NCBI RefSeq assembly: GCF_041296385.1 | Contig: NW_027184085.1 | Span: 52,667,109-52,731,108 of the forward strand | Length of the DNA stretch: 64,000 bases | Origin: Aphelocoma coerulescens | Taxonomy: Eukaryota > Chordata > Aves > Passeriformes > Corvidae | Direction of reading: 5' to 3' | Program-made: the position numbers and the translations under genes | In this document: positions 12,399-24,764 of the stretch, piece by piece | Layout: every line of letters starts with the position of its first letter | How positions within the stretch are numbered: position 1 is the first letter of the stretch | Notes under the pieces: model-generated | Told to the model about the DNA's origin: nothing | The model's database searches: none | What the model saw: only the letters and a program-made list of their open reading frames with translations

Positions 12399-13007
12399 CA
12401 CTAAAATGAAGTGCTTTGAAAGGAGACAAGAGTAGCAGCTCAAACACTGCTTCTTATCGACTCCATGTGCCATTACAGCACCAGGAAAACTGAAAACTAC
12501 TTTTATTCTCCCTGAGTAGAGAGGGAGCACCTGGCTGGTTGGCTGGGTGCCTGTCTATCATCCTATTTCTTGGAGGACTTTCTAGGACAAAATCAGTGCC
12601 ACTTTCAAGGGATACTAAACAAGTAACATGTGGAGTTGCATTCATGTTGTTGCTAAGCCCTGACATGGATGATGTCCCAGCTGCATATGAAGATGGAGTC
12701 TGAGGCCAGAGCTATCTGGAAAGGGCTGCACAACCCAGAGGTGGTAGGATAGATTAGCCTGCACTGCCTTTCCCCTGCACAGCAAGTCTGAAGGCATTTT
12801 TGTTTATGGATTTGTGAAACTGAATGAAAAGTGCAGTGAGAATTCACAAATCAGGAAGAATATGAAAACCATAGTTTGTATTTGATTTGTGACATTGAAT
12901 TCTTGTTTTTGATCTCTCTGGAGGTTATGACGAAGTAGTCTGGTCCCACTTGGTCAAATCAGTAAGAAGTCATTTTCTTCCTGCTAAACTATTCTAAGCA
13001 TTACAAG

Positions 13008-13041
13008 GTTTTATGACCTTAGTCGTTTTATGACCTTAGTC
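13008..13041. repeat. Perfect 17-bp tandem duplication
   Basis: The unit GTTTTATGACCTTAGTC occurs twice head to tail (13008-13024 and 13025-13041) without a mismatch. It lies about 50 bp left of the LTR at 13092. Confidence 0.95.
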
Positions 13042-13091
13042 TAGCAAAGGCAAGCCAGTGATTAGAAGTTAATCAAGTCCCTAAAGATAGT

Positions 13092-13721
13092 TGTCTCAGT
13101 TTGAACAAATTAGAAGGAAACATCCTAAGATGAATGTATCCTGTAATGGAAGGCAGGTTTTGGCAGCCTCTCCCCCACAGGTTCAAAAGGAATTTCTTGG
13201 GGGATAGTGAAAAAAACCTGTTTATTTAACAAGCAGGGTGCACACAGGCACAAGAGGGAAGAAAAAAATGAATAGTATCAGATCATAAACCTTCTTCTTT
13301 TCGAGAAAGATGGGGGATTTTTTAGGGCTCTGCTCAGCTTCTCCTGAGGTCCAGAGCTGGGGTACGGTGCCCCAGGGCCTCCCCTCCAGGCCACGGCTTG
13401 GGGGTCCTGGCGATGTTCTGTTGTTTCGTACTGGAGCAAAGCTAAACAGTTCCAGAAGAAGAAGAAGAAGAGGAATCCACCATCTCGGGAAAAATTTCTT
13501 GCCTCAGCTAACAGGCTGGCTAAAAGCAGGAAGCTGGTCCCTCAGCTCCGCAGTGGTGAGAGCGTGGGGTAGTGTGTGAGTCCTTGAACAAAAACCGTGC
13601 TGAAGAATACTCCTGGCTTCTCCCACCTTTCCTGGACCCAGCTTAAACTTGCAGGACCCATTTCTGGGCATAAAGGAGACAAGAGGGAAATACAGTACTA
13701 TCATAAAATCACCCCAGGACA
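13092..13721 (-). mobile_element. Solo LTR of the TGTCCTGGGGTGA type, older copy, minus sense
   Basis: This LTR of about 630 bp is related to the one at 61332-61995. Both start on the minus strand with TGTCCTGGGGTGAT, and both carry a minus-strand AATAAA (here 13221-13226) followed by a U-rich downstream stretch, as expected for a retroviral poly(A) site. ATAG occurs just left of the proposed LTR (13087-13090) and just right of it (13722-13725), which fits a 4-5 bp target-site duplication (ATAGT versus ATAGG). A short run of GAA/AGA triplets lies at 13457-13474. No viral gene is attached. The plus-strand open frame 13310-13579 and the minus frame 13504-13722 lie inside it and are probably meaningless. 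The left edge is less certain than the right. Confidence 0.75.
13457..13474. repeat. (GAA)n microsatellite inside LTR
   Basis: About five AGA/GAA triplets lie within the solo LTR at 13092-13721. Confidence 0.8.
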
Positions 13722-16700
13722 ATAGGATTGTCTATTAGATCCCCATTAAAAATACTTAAACAAACCAACCAAAAATTTAGCAACTAGTTATCAAATACTT
13801 AGTGATCTAAATGAAGTTGAAAGGGAAAAAACTCTGACAGGACGCAGATATAAACTGCCTTAACTAGAAAGACAAAAATTTTCTTTTTAAATGAGAATTC
13901 ATTCCATTAACCTCAGAGAAACGAAAGATGCATCTTGTTGACTATTTTTTCCCTTTTGAATAATTAGTTAGAGTTCTATCACTTCCAATGAGTTAATTTT
14001 GCATGTTTAAAAAGTACATTTATTTAATAGCATTATGATGTTTATTTAATAACATTGAGATGTTATTTAGTCACTAGTGAGAAGCTTGGAAAGAGTGCAA
14101 GAGAAAATGCTGTTAAAAATCATAGTGTAAAGCTTGTTTGTGACATCAGTCTGTATATGGTATTTTAAGGGAATTAAAAATATTCAAGTTATACTATAAG
14201 AGTAAACAAAATACATTCAAGGGTGGAGAGAAGACAATCGCAAAACCTGCTCAGTACAATGTAGGGTTGTTCCACGATGCATTGACTTTTTACAGAAATT
14301 TGTGTATTATGTTTGACTCGACAAGAAGGAAAAAAAGCTATTGGCTATAACAGATCTCTAAAACTGATTTCACATAGCATGCATGCCATCTCATATCCTG
14401 AGGTAAACTGAGTGTTAATAATTGAAACAATTGTCTGCATTAGCTCTACATTACACCCATGCTAATTGCCAGCTTCTTAGCATAGATGATGAATTAAGAA
14501 TAGTAACCTGTTTTAAAGTCTGGTACTTGTACTCAATGTCACTTATTTACGCAATTTTTTGTGCCACATAGGCATGCCCTTAATAATGTCATTATGACCA
14601 AGTTTGTTATCTTTGGCCTATTATGTGGTTTTTCAAGGAAGGTAAAAATTTCAAATTAATCATGACCAAAGTCATAATTTTTGGCCTGCCAGAAGCAGTA
14701 AAAAATATTTTCTTTTAAATCAGTGTGCACACATGCAGAGAGAAACACTGAGTTACTTGTAATTACATCTGTTTTGTTCCTGGCTTAAGATATTTTTATA
14801 AGTATGAATTTTCACAGTGAGCACAGAAGAAAATTGAAGTCACCATGTAGCTAATGACAGCACTCTGTGCTGGTGGAAAGTTGAATGTGTATCTGTGGTA
14901 ACTGGATGTCAAGCTGCTTGTAGCTGGCCAGGATGCATTACTCATTCTTGCCTTATAGGCATGAAGGAGAACCTACAAAAAGACAAAGAAAATCATATTT
15001 TTCACATGTAGAAATGGAAGCTGGTCTGGGGAGAGTGACTCCAAGCACTCTGTTAAGAGCCTTTCTTGACTATATAGTGACACAAATGAAGTCAAAGCAG
15101 AGAGCTTCTTCTTTAAAAATAGTATATCTACTTAATATTAACCTCTGCTCTGTGTAGTCTCCGAAAGAAGCTATAAAGGGTAGATGGTGGTAAATATTTT
15201 GATCTCTATCTGCTAGTGTGATAAAACTTTACCAGATGAGTCAGTTTTAAGACCTGATTGGAAATACCAGCTTTTCTGTATAGAACTAGAATATTCAAGG
15301 CAAACATGAAGAAGCCTGAATACTTGCTTAACCAACTTACTCCACTGTTGTTTTGTTGTGCTTAAAACACCTGCCTTGTAGACAAAGGCAGTATATTCCT
15401 CATGGGGAATTTCTTAGTTTGAGATAGTGGTCTTTGTCTAAGGAAATAGAGAGCTTTAGTGCTACCAGTTTGACTGACTTTGACCAAGTGTGTTGGGTAA
15501 AATTTGGTGCCTTTATGCATCAGACTACTTTCCAGGGGAATTAGGAAGTTTGCAGAGTGCTTATAGATTTTCTGCTGGGTATATAGTAGTACGGTGATGA
15601 AAGAAGCTACTTACCTGACATTACTAGGAATATATACACAGCAAAGTGCATTCACAAATACAAGGTTATGCTGTTTTCTGATCACACTGTCCATCATAGC
15701 AGCTTCTATACAGTGCCTTGACTCTCCTTAGAAAAACCTGTGATCTGGTCTATAAATTCTTTAAGTTCAGACATCTCTTGTAGCGTATGTAGCATTTAGT
15801 ATAAGCAGGCCATTATCTCAATGTGTCTCTGTAACTACTGCTTTCTAACAAGCAATTAAGAATGAAACACCAGTTATAGTGTTAAGGAAATTGATGAATA
15901 AATGTAGAATTCAATAGATAATTATATAATAATGGAGCACAGTAGCTGGATGTAAAGGTAGAAACACTATGAGTTGGTGTAGGATTCTTTAGTGATAAAT
16001 GAGAGTTGCAGTCACTTTCATAGGGGTGGCTGGATTTGTGGGTTTTATCAGGAATGCTACATGTTCCTCTTCCTCTAAAACAGATATTAAAAACAACCAT
16101 TAAAATCGAACATCTGCTAAGGGATCCTTGGAGAATGCATAAAATTGTATACAGTAAATAAAGTTTAAATACATTAATTTTAACAGTTTAACAAGCACAG
16201 ACGTGTTTACCTCTCTCCACAATAAGCAATTTACTTCAAGCTCCAGATTGGGTTTCATGGGTATTTAAGTTAGGCATACCTCTTCTCTATTAAGTTAGAA
16301 TGAAATTGCTTCCTACAACTAAAATGCTACCCAAGTGTGTAAAATAATATAATTTGTTTTGTAAACAGATCAAACGACCTCTATTAGATGGTGATGACTG
16401 TGAGACAAGCAGTATTTTATTACATTTGAATGTGTTCATCTTCCATTCATGATATTTAATCAAAGAATGGATTCAATGGCAACATAGGGATTAGAGTTAA
16501 AATTCCCTGCTTTCATGTGCATTAACCACTACAACTTCTAACTGCAAAAATTACCTTTCTGTCTTCCTGTTGTGATGTGAACATGAAGGATCTAAAAGAA
16601 TAAAAAAGTGGAAGGATGTGAAGATCAGGGAAGCTCAGCAGCTGTGTAGTCTCAGGCAGTAAATTCAGAAACAAACTGGTGTCAAGGATTTCCTTGGGGG

Positions 16701-17684
16701 AAGACCTGTGAACAAAGAAGAAGAGGAGCCCTGCATGGGAATGCACCCTCAGGACTGTCTAGGGATTTTCTGCAGGGCTTCTTTGAGGTTTTCGCCTTGC
16801 ATTCATGATTGTAAAGTTCTGTGTTTAAGAGCCGGATTTTGATTCTCACATCCATGCCAAAACCAGATAACGCTGTTCTGTCCCCAGTAAACTATAATAG
16901 ATTCTTTTATTAGTTTTCGTCTTGAAACTCTTTGGAAAAATTATGCTGTTCCCTTACATGGGAAGCACAAGCCATGACTGCAGAAAGCCTAGCATTTTAA
17001 TTCTGAGTAAGTCTGATAGCAGTTCTCCAGCCGATATCTGAATTACACATATAGACTCTGAACATCCTTGGGCTGAGGATAGATGCAATCTGTGATTAGA
17101 TTTTAGCATCTCTGACAGATATGTCTCTCCTTCTGTCTCTTGGTTGTCTCCATTAAACACTCAGAGTCCATGCTGAACAGTGAAGATACTTCACCATCTT
17201 AAACAAAACAGTGGTTTCTGCATCAACCCTGAGGACATTTTGGTGCTTGGAGACACTTGCAAATTGAAATAGGCAACATATAAGATTTATAAGGACTTCA
17301 TACAAATGTTGTCTAATTTCAGTTAAGCAAAAGAGGTGGCTAGAAGTGAGAGCTATAGGAAACTGATTTTCCGTGGCTGATTTCCTTACCCATCTGCAGA
17401 GATTTTAGAAGCCCTGTGTCCTTCTGTGGACTGTTACTGAATCATAACACATCTTTGTGGGTTTCAGTTCGTTGGATTTTTTTAATCATGGCCAGTCCTG
17501 TAGCTAAATGAAGGTAATTTTTTGCTAAGGCCATAATCTCTTTATCTCTTTCCCAGGAGCTTGGAAGTGCTTCTCAGTTCTCCAGTCTTTTCTGTCTGGA
17601 GCTGTAAGGGAATAATCCCATCTCTTCCCTCTCTGATGAAACAGAGACAGGACACCTTTTGCCCAGCTTCCAGTTATTTCTCTC
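13722..17684. other. Unique AT-rich DNA, no gene seen
   Basis: No exon, RNA gene or transposon is recognised. A diverged direct repeat of 25 bases lies at 14594-14618 and 14662-14686, with about 19 of 25 positions shared. Open frames are all under 75 codons. Confidence 0.45.
14594..14686 (+). repeat. Diverged 25-bp direct repeat, 68-bp spacing
   Basis: Both copies begin ATGACCAA and end TTTGGCC, with a variable AT-rich middle. About 19 of 25 positions agree. It could be an old tandem duplication or a pair of similar protein-binding sites. Confidence 0.6.
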
Positions 17685-18287
17685 TGTTGTAGTTTAACTA
17701 CAGCTGGCAACTAGGAACTATGCAGCTGCTCACTCCCCTCCCCACCAATCTCCCAAGGGGAAGAGAATTGGAAAGAAAATGTTAACCTTGTGGGTTGAGA
17801 TAAGAACCATTTAATAATTGAAACAAAAATAATTATTATTATTATTACTATAATGATGATAATAATATGGTGTAATAATAATCATAATAATAGCAACAAC
17901 AACAAAATTATGAAAAGTAGAGTGGAAGAGGAATAAAATCTGAGAAAGACAAGCGTTGCACAAAATAACTGTTCAACACCCGCTGCCTTATGTCCAACCC
18001 ATCCCCAAGCGGCAATTGGTAGCCCCTGGCCAACTCCCCTCAGTTTATATACTGGACATGATGTTCTGTGGTGTGGAATATCCCTTTGGCCAGTTCAGGT
18101 CAGCTGTCCTGGCTGTGTTCCCTCAGGGCTTCTTGCTCATGTGCTTGTGGGCAGAGCATGAGACACTGAGCAGTCCTTGACTCACAACCGAAATATCAGC
18201 GAGTAATCAGCATTATTCTCATACCAAATCTAAAGCACAGCACTGTACCTGGTACTAATAAGAAAATTTTCTGTCCCAACCAAAACA
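17685..18287 (-). mobile_element. Solo LTR, ERVK-like, minus sense
   Basis: This LTR of about 603 bp starts on the plus strand with TGTTGTAGTTTAACTACAGC and ends near ACCAAAACA. It matches a bird ERVK-type LTR I know from its edges and from the central promoter block. Read on the minus strand it has a TATA box (TATATAAA, complement of 18044-18051), preceded by the block at 18070-18105 that is shared with the LTR at 3332, and an ATTAAA poly(A) signal (complement of 17810-17815). The region after the poly(A) signal on the plus-strand map has been invaded by an AAT/ATT microsatellite (17827-17905). Flanking hexamers TCTCTC and GGGAGA do not match, so the target-site duplication is gone. No internal viral genes are present. 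Confidence 0.85.
17827..17905. repeat. (AAT/ATT)n and (CAA)n microsatellite inside LTR
   Basis: This interrupted run of ATT, AAT, GAT and CAA triplets occupies the transcribed part of the LTR at 17685-18287. It probably grew by slippage from an A-rich piece of the LTR. Confidence 0.9.
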
Positions 18288-21200
18288 GGGAGACAGTTTC
18301 TATGGCTAGGTGGGCTCTCCAATTAAAGTGTAATCATGGATTAAGACATCTTCTTCTTACACCCTTGAGAGTCATATGAGGCAGAGGGAAGAAAAGAGAT
18401 AATCATTAGGCATGGGGATATGCGATTTCATGAGTCAAGTTAGTATTTTTAGCTTGAATATAAGTTCACAAGTTTTTCACAACTCCTTGAACTGCAAAAA
18501 GGTCTTATCAATTTAGCCAATTTGCATGTGGAAACTGGAATAAAATTTCCAAGGTTTCTATCAGGCCAGCAACCCTAAATTTCTGGCGAGGGAAAGGCAG
18601 ATTGAACCGTATTGTTAACAACAGCAACAGCATCGAAACAGGGTATTGGAGGCGACAGTGAGTAATTACAGAATAAATAAGAGGTTGTCCTTTGGATACT
18701 TCCATTTCCAATCTTCACACTTTCTCAGAGTGAACATTTACTTTTCTTTAGTAATGTTCTATGAGTTGCTGCCTTCTAGTGGTGAATAAACTGTGGGGGG
18801 AGAGGAATAAACAGGGGGGCAATTGGTAGTGATGTCTTTGGTTCCTGGCTCACTGCATTACAAAAACAAAAGCAATCTTAATAGAAATATATGTAGACAC
18901 TGCTTCATGAACACTTTTATGAAATCCCATGGTTTTCAGGAAGAAGAGCTGTGAAACAGGTAAGTATTTCCTAATGGTGTTTCTATCCCAGAGTTCAGTT
19001 TCACTGGATGTTGGACAATTCAGCAGTAAGAAATGTCAACTTGTGTTATCATTCTTTCTCCAACATTTAGCAACATCTCAAAGCATCAGAGCATTTGAAT
19101 ACTGGGACTGAGCTTGTACCACCACTGATGCAAGCTCAGAGGTCCTGTGCTGGAAACAGCTGGAGTCCTACAGCTGCAATCATGAGGCCCCAAGGACTCA
19201 AGGTTTCCAGTCATTGCCAGGTCCATGTAGCTTCCTGGCCCAAGTAATCCGCTTCCTATCTGGAACTGCAACAGTTGTATTGCCAGGTTCATTATGTAGT
19301 GCTTGCTACAATCAATTTTTTTGCCTTTCAATGAAAACTGTGCAGCACGTATTTGAAAAAGAAATTTAAGGTAGCAAAATCCAGGTCACAATGGCAGGGA
19401 AACACAACCTTGGATCCTTACCAGATCCTTCACATGCTCATTAACTCCATTGTCACATCACACTTTTACCCTAATAATTACTCAGTCCCATAATACTCAG
19501 AGGCACATAGTATCATAAACGGTGTTGAATAAATGTTGTTTCCTGATTTTAAGTAAACTCTCCTGCATGGTTTTTAAATTTTAATATGAGGATTTATCAT
19601 CCAAATATGTAATCTTTATAAACTAATATCCAAAACACCAACATACTACAAAGTAGCCCTCACATCTAGGACAAAATTCTCCTCAGGCAATTAAAAATAG
19701 AAAAAATTAGATTTACCTAATTATTTGTGGTTTATCCTCCCGTTTCAAGCCAGTGGTTCTGAGCTGTTTTCCAGTGTTCAGAGTATTAATAAAAAATAAT
19801 AATAACAAAAACCTGAACAAGCAAAACTGAAAAACAAACACCAAAAATGAAAGCCAAATTAAACATCCACCACACTAAACTGTTATGCTTATTCTGGTAG
19901 ATTTTTCTTGTCTGGCAGTGTTATATACCTGGCCTGTACTGTTTTACATGTCACCTTAAAAAAAAGTCTGTTTTGAACAAGAAAACTGCTTTCATAGTAA
20001 AGTGGAAATCAGCCAACTGAGTTTTTCAAAGGGATGTGCGAGATGCTATTGTTGCCTTCAAACTGGTGCATGAGTAGTACAGGATTTTTCTATTCTTTAT
20101 ACCAATAAGAATAGACTGAAAAAATTTTAGGAAAAAAACCAGAAAAAGAAAAATGCAAGTGAAAAAACCCGCTTCTGAATAAAAAGAACAGGACTCTGTC
20201 TTGTGTGAGAAGTGCAGTTTGTGGTGTTGAATCCTTCATGCACACAACCAAACCAGGCAGCAGAGCTGAATGTGGTGTTTGGAGGAGTTTGTTTCTGCAT
20301 GGAGGAGACCAGACAAAGTGGCTCAGGAGTGCACTCCGGAACTTACACCATCTGCTGTTCCATTTCCTCCTCTATGCTTCCAGATATCTATGCCCACCTT
20401 CACTCAGTTGATTGTTGTTTTATTGCTGGCCAAGACTGCCTGTAAATTGGCAGCTGTAAGAGCAGCAAGTTTTAGACACCCTAGAGCTGATCAGATTAGG
20501 GACACAGATTCTGCTGTGAGACCAGCTACTGGACATGGGAAAAGATAAATGGAAAAATGCTCTCTTAACAGTGATCGTAACAAGCTGTTGTAGTAGATGT
20601 GTGAATTGTTGAGACTCTGTCAAGAAGCTGATCTTTATTACCTGTCACCATCCACACAACATAATTTAGGGTTAGAAAAGGCTCCATCTGTCATGTGACA
20701 GGAAACACATTTTCTGGGATTACTACTACAGGTTTTTAAATATGCAGCTTCTTATCTGACCTGCTATGTTGTGCTTGCTGCTGGTGGCTCTTCGGTGGGA
20801 AATTTTTATGAAGGAGACTTTCAAGTAACAGTATATTTCAAATGGCATTAGCAGTCTAAAATAAGTTTAAATCCTATGTATGCCATTCCTTGAAAATTCA
20901 ATTAATTTAATGAAAGTGCCTTTGCAACTGTCAGTTACCTAAAGTGGCTCATTTTGTAAAGTGAGCTTGTATGAGGATAATGAATTTGATTGCCTTTGAT
21001 TGGCTGGACTGGAGTTTCTTTGCCTGCAGTGGTCTTGAAGATCATGTCAGAAGTTCAGGTTTTATGCTCCTGGGCTTTTGTATTGTACTATCTTTAAATA
21101 CAAAGAGGATTACAACTGAAAAAAAAAAGGGTGAGTGCTTCCCACCAGGACTTTAAAGCTGGTTAGGAGCAGAATATGGAATGTTCATGTCTTGATATTG

Positions 21201-21837
21201 CTATAATTTGTAGTATTTAGCTTATTTAAAAAGCATTTGTATCAGAGTGCAATGCAAGAGAAATGGTACTTTCTGTGCAGAATATTCCATGTGATTGTCT
21301 TGGTCAGTCATATGCTCGACACATTGACAGTATTACTGCTAATGGTCTAGGAATTCAGAAAACACATACTACCAATAAGCTTGTAGATTCTCTATACAAG
21401 TGCTCAGTGTCCTTGCTTTTCAAGAAAACTACTGTCATGATTTAAGGCAATTTTTTAGTTCTTCCTAACTGGGAAAAAAACCCAAACTGTAGATGGGGAA
21501 GGAAGAAATTAGTTTCTTCTCATAGACTAAAACATAATAGTGGTCTGTTCAAACAACTGAAACCTGCAGACAAGAATGGAAAAAAAAAAAAAAACAAAAT
21601 TTCATGCTAACCAACATTGTGATACAATTCTAGGTTGTCACATACTTCTGTCAAGACTATTCAAGGACAACCATATTTGGGATTTCAAGGCAGTTAGCTT
21701 TCTAGTTACTAGGACTGTTTCACACATTATCCCAATATAAGATATGAAAACCTGAATAACACCTTATACCTCTATATGTGACAGCTTATCCATAGTCTTT
21801 GAACTTGGGACTGTAGGAAGTGTATAATACCAGAGCC
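18288..21837. other. Unique AT-rich DNA, no gene seen
   Basis: No exon, RNA gene or transposon is recognised. Three overlapping plus-strand frames at 20205-20548 cover the same DNA in all three phases, which argues against coding. An A15 run lies at 21580-21594. Confidence 0.45.
21580..21594 (+). repeat. Poly(A) run, 15 bases
   Basis: An uninterrupted A run after CAAGAATGG. No retrocopy is recognised just left of it. Confidence 0.9.
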
Positions 21838-22185
21838 AAGAATCATAGAGCCATAGAATTATAGGATGGCCAGGGTTGAAAGGAACCTTAAATGTCATCT
21901 AGCTCCAAGCCCTTTGCTGTGGACAGGGATATCTTTGACTAGAAAAGGTTGCTCAGCGCTCCATCCAATCTGGTCTTGAACACTTCCAGGGATGGGGCAT
22001 CCACAAATTTCCTGGGCAATCTGTTCCAGTGCCTCATCACCCTCACAGTCAAAATCTTTTTCCAAATATCTATGTTCCACTATGTTTCAGTTTGAAGCCA
22101 TTCCCCTTTGTACTGTCTCTACATGCTCTTGTAAAAAGTTTCTCCATCTTTCTTGTAGGCTTCCTTCAGGTAGATAAGTAAATGA
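21838..22185 (-). mobile_element. CR1 LINE 3' end
   Basis: This is a minus-strand CR1 3' terminus. The left edge on the plus strand (AATCATAGAGCCATAGAATT) is the complement of the ATTCTATG-type tail repeats that end CR1 elements. Next comes the conserved stretch read on the plus strand as AAGGAACCTTAAATGTCATC, then the end of ORF2 with a phrase equivalent to the CR1 region that precedes the 3' untranslated part (CTGGTCTTGAACACTTCCAG at 21970-21989). It is 5'-truncated, as most CR1 copies are. The 61-codon frames on both strands are remnants or shadows. Confidence 0.93.
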
Positions 22186-22435
22186 TAGCTCAAGTTCAGC
22201 ATTCCCTTGCCCTCAAAAATATATGTTGCCAGGGATATATTTTTGGGACACTTTCTTGACTGCAGATACTGATGTTTCCTGGAGCAGAGGAAACTGCTTT
22301 GGTAGGAGGTAACTCATGACTTGTTTGGAACTTGCAGATCTAAAGCTTACCCCTTTCTCATGGCTAAAGCTCATGAAAGATGAAGAGTTGCCCTTTCTGT
22401 GTGGAAGGGAAAGTTAATTCCTAACACAACTTTGA

Positions 22436-22628
22436 CAGAATAATAGGATCATTTAGGTGGGAAAAGACCCTTAAGATCATCAAGTCCAACCTCGACCTAG
22501 AGCTGCCAAGACCACCACTAAGCCATGTTCCTAAAGCAACATGTCGACAGGTCTTTTACATATCTCCCAGGGTGATATCTCAACCAGTTTCCTGGGCAGC
22601 CTGCTTGAAGGCTTGACAACCTGTTTAA
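22436..22628 (-). mobile_element. CR1 LINE 3' end, second subfamily
   Basis: This is a short 5'-truncated CR1 3' end on the minus strand. It is recognised by TTTAGGTGGGAAAAGACCC (22452-22470) and AAGATCATCAAGTCCAACC (22473-22491), followed by GGGCAGCCTGCTTGAAGGC (22594-22612). The wording differs from the copy at 21838 in the region after the tail, so it is another subfamily and a separate insertion, not a continuation. Confidence 0.93.
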
Positions 22629-24764
22629 TGAAGAAGACAAAGAAAATTTCATGAAATAGGCAAGAAAACTTAGAACAATTATATAACTTCAGTAAGATTT
22701 TGCTGGAATGAGAAATATCAATATAAGCTAATGTAAAATGGGAGCAATGGACAGTGTTAGAGTAGATGAGGAATGTGCTTCAACCTGAAAGCAAAAGTTA
22801 TGTTTAAGTTAAACTAGTGAATAAATTTGTTGTTGAATATTCTGGTACTAAAAGGGAATTTAGATTTAGTAGTAGGTACTGTAATTCATTGCTTCACTGA
22901 GCTGAACTTATTCCTGCAAAGAGTGTAGATGATCAGAATGTCTGAAAATACGGCACATGGCACCAACAGGGAAGATCTCCTCTCAAGAATATTGAGGCTG
23001 AAAATAGTGCAGAGCTGTAAATGCCGAACTTCACAGCATTCCTACCTGTAGGAAAAGCCTGGAAGAGGTGTGTGTTAGTCTAATTGCTTTCAGCATCATA
23101 GGTGAAGTAGAAAGAGATGGCAACAAGGCTTCAGCTGCACAGGGAAAAAAGATGAAAGCTTTTTTTTATACATGTTTTCAAATTCATTAATAGGACATAG
23201 ATCTCTGCTAAATGGAGAAGGACCCTTGAATTGTCACTTGAAATTCTGGTAGGTGTCCTAGAAAATCTGCATTTGTGAGCAAACACACTTGTGAGAGACC
23301 TTGGTCTTAGGAACATGGATCACAAAACAGTGAATACTGTTTTGATAAGTGGTTCTGTTTATTTCCAGCCTCTTCTTGATATATCGTGGTATGTATCACG
23401 GGTATATGAGAGTTCCTGTCTTGGTGCCAACAGAAGTTTTCTTTGAAAAGCACCAGTCTGGTTCATGGAGGCTACTGAAAAAAGCATTGAACAAAACATG
23501 TCATCAGATGCAAGAAGACTGCAAGGCAGCAAGGTTTTATGTTGCTCTGAAATGAACAGTGACACTGAGGATGCTCCTAGTGCTTGTTGGGCATGCCAAG
23601 AAGTCAAACCAAATTAAGGAAAAGTGTCTGTGCAGAAATTGGCAGACACTTTTTTCCTAATAGGAGAAAGCTGTATACTTGTTAGAGACAATTAGAAACT
23701 ATTTATAGACTATTACTGTCATTTCTTCTCTGATGACCTTACTAAACAAAATACTGTGGTCAAAAAGGCAAGTGAGTGACCAAATGACAGAGTTTAATGA
23801 GCACAAATTCAAGGACCCTGTGGTGGAAAGCACTTTCAGCTGCACAGTTGCCATTCCCTGTAAGCCCTGGTCCCACAGAATGGAGAAATGGTATAATTTA
23901 GAGCTGTTAAGACTGCAGAAGGGTGCTAATGAGGCATGAGTTGTTCAAATAAACACTGACACCAGTAAAGGCAACTTTGAGAACATTTGCAGTAACCAAA
24001 TAAAAGGAGACACGAATGCTGTACAAAGAAATTTTCCAGGGAAGACATTAGAAAGCCAATTATTGGACTGGTTGGTGTCATCGTTCCTTTTATTGTGTAC
24101 TTCCTTTTGTTCCTCCTTCTCATGCACCGCCTTTATGCTGCTACATAGAGAATTTGAGCTTTCTGTGCTATTAAAGTATCTTAGCTAAGATGTTCTGGAA
24201 TTTCAAGGGCTATATTTGAGCATATTGTGCCTCACAGTTGTGTTTGTTGCTCCATTTTTGCAAGTGGAATGAGTTTCAAGGGGTACATTCATCCATCCAT
24301 TGGCACAAAACAAATACCTTTATCTTATTTACTTGCTTGCAACTTGACAACCACAAACACATTTTATGTAAAAATAAACCATATAGCAACTGGGAAATTA
24401 TCTGGAAATTATATTTATTTACAGAACTATTTAGTTTGAAGTATTTTTGGAGTGTGTTTGATAAACATAATAAGTCAATCACATTCCGTAATTTTAACTT
24501 GCATCCTCATTTCACCCAAACAGTACTCATGGCTTCCTCTCACTGCAAAAAGAGAAGAGAATGAAAAGTCTCACTTCAAATATAATCTCTGGTCTTAGAA
24601 CTCCTTATTGAAGAAAAGGTACTGTTTCCCATCGTAGTGCCATTTAAAGTAGTTAAGATTCACTTACATAGATTTACTGAACCTAAATAAACATTATGTA
24701 TTAAAGTCTCTTAATCTTGTTATCCACCTAATTATTTTGATTTTATTTTTCTGTGATGAAAAGG
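22629..24764. other. Unique AT-rich DNA, no gene seen
   Basis: No exon, RNA gene or transposon is recognised. The longest frame (24238-24564, plus) overlaps frames in two other phases and has no motif I recognise. Confidence 0.45.

Larger units (their letters stand above)
10179..13091. other. Unique AT-rich DNA, no gene seen
   Basis: No coding exon or transposon is recognised. Around 10530-10700 the sequence is dense in AT-rich motifs such as ATTA and TGATTGAT, of the kind often seen in conserved noncoding elements. That cannot be judged without an alignment. Two perfect short tandem duplications lie at 12363-12398 and 13008-13041. Confidence 0.4.

Noticed and set aside
20205..20548. Three overlapping plus-strand frames
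   Set aside because: All three phases are open over the same DNA, which points to stop-poor sequence, not to a gene.
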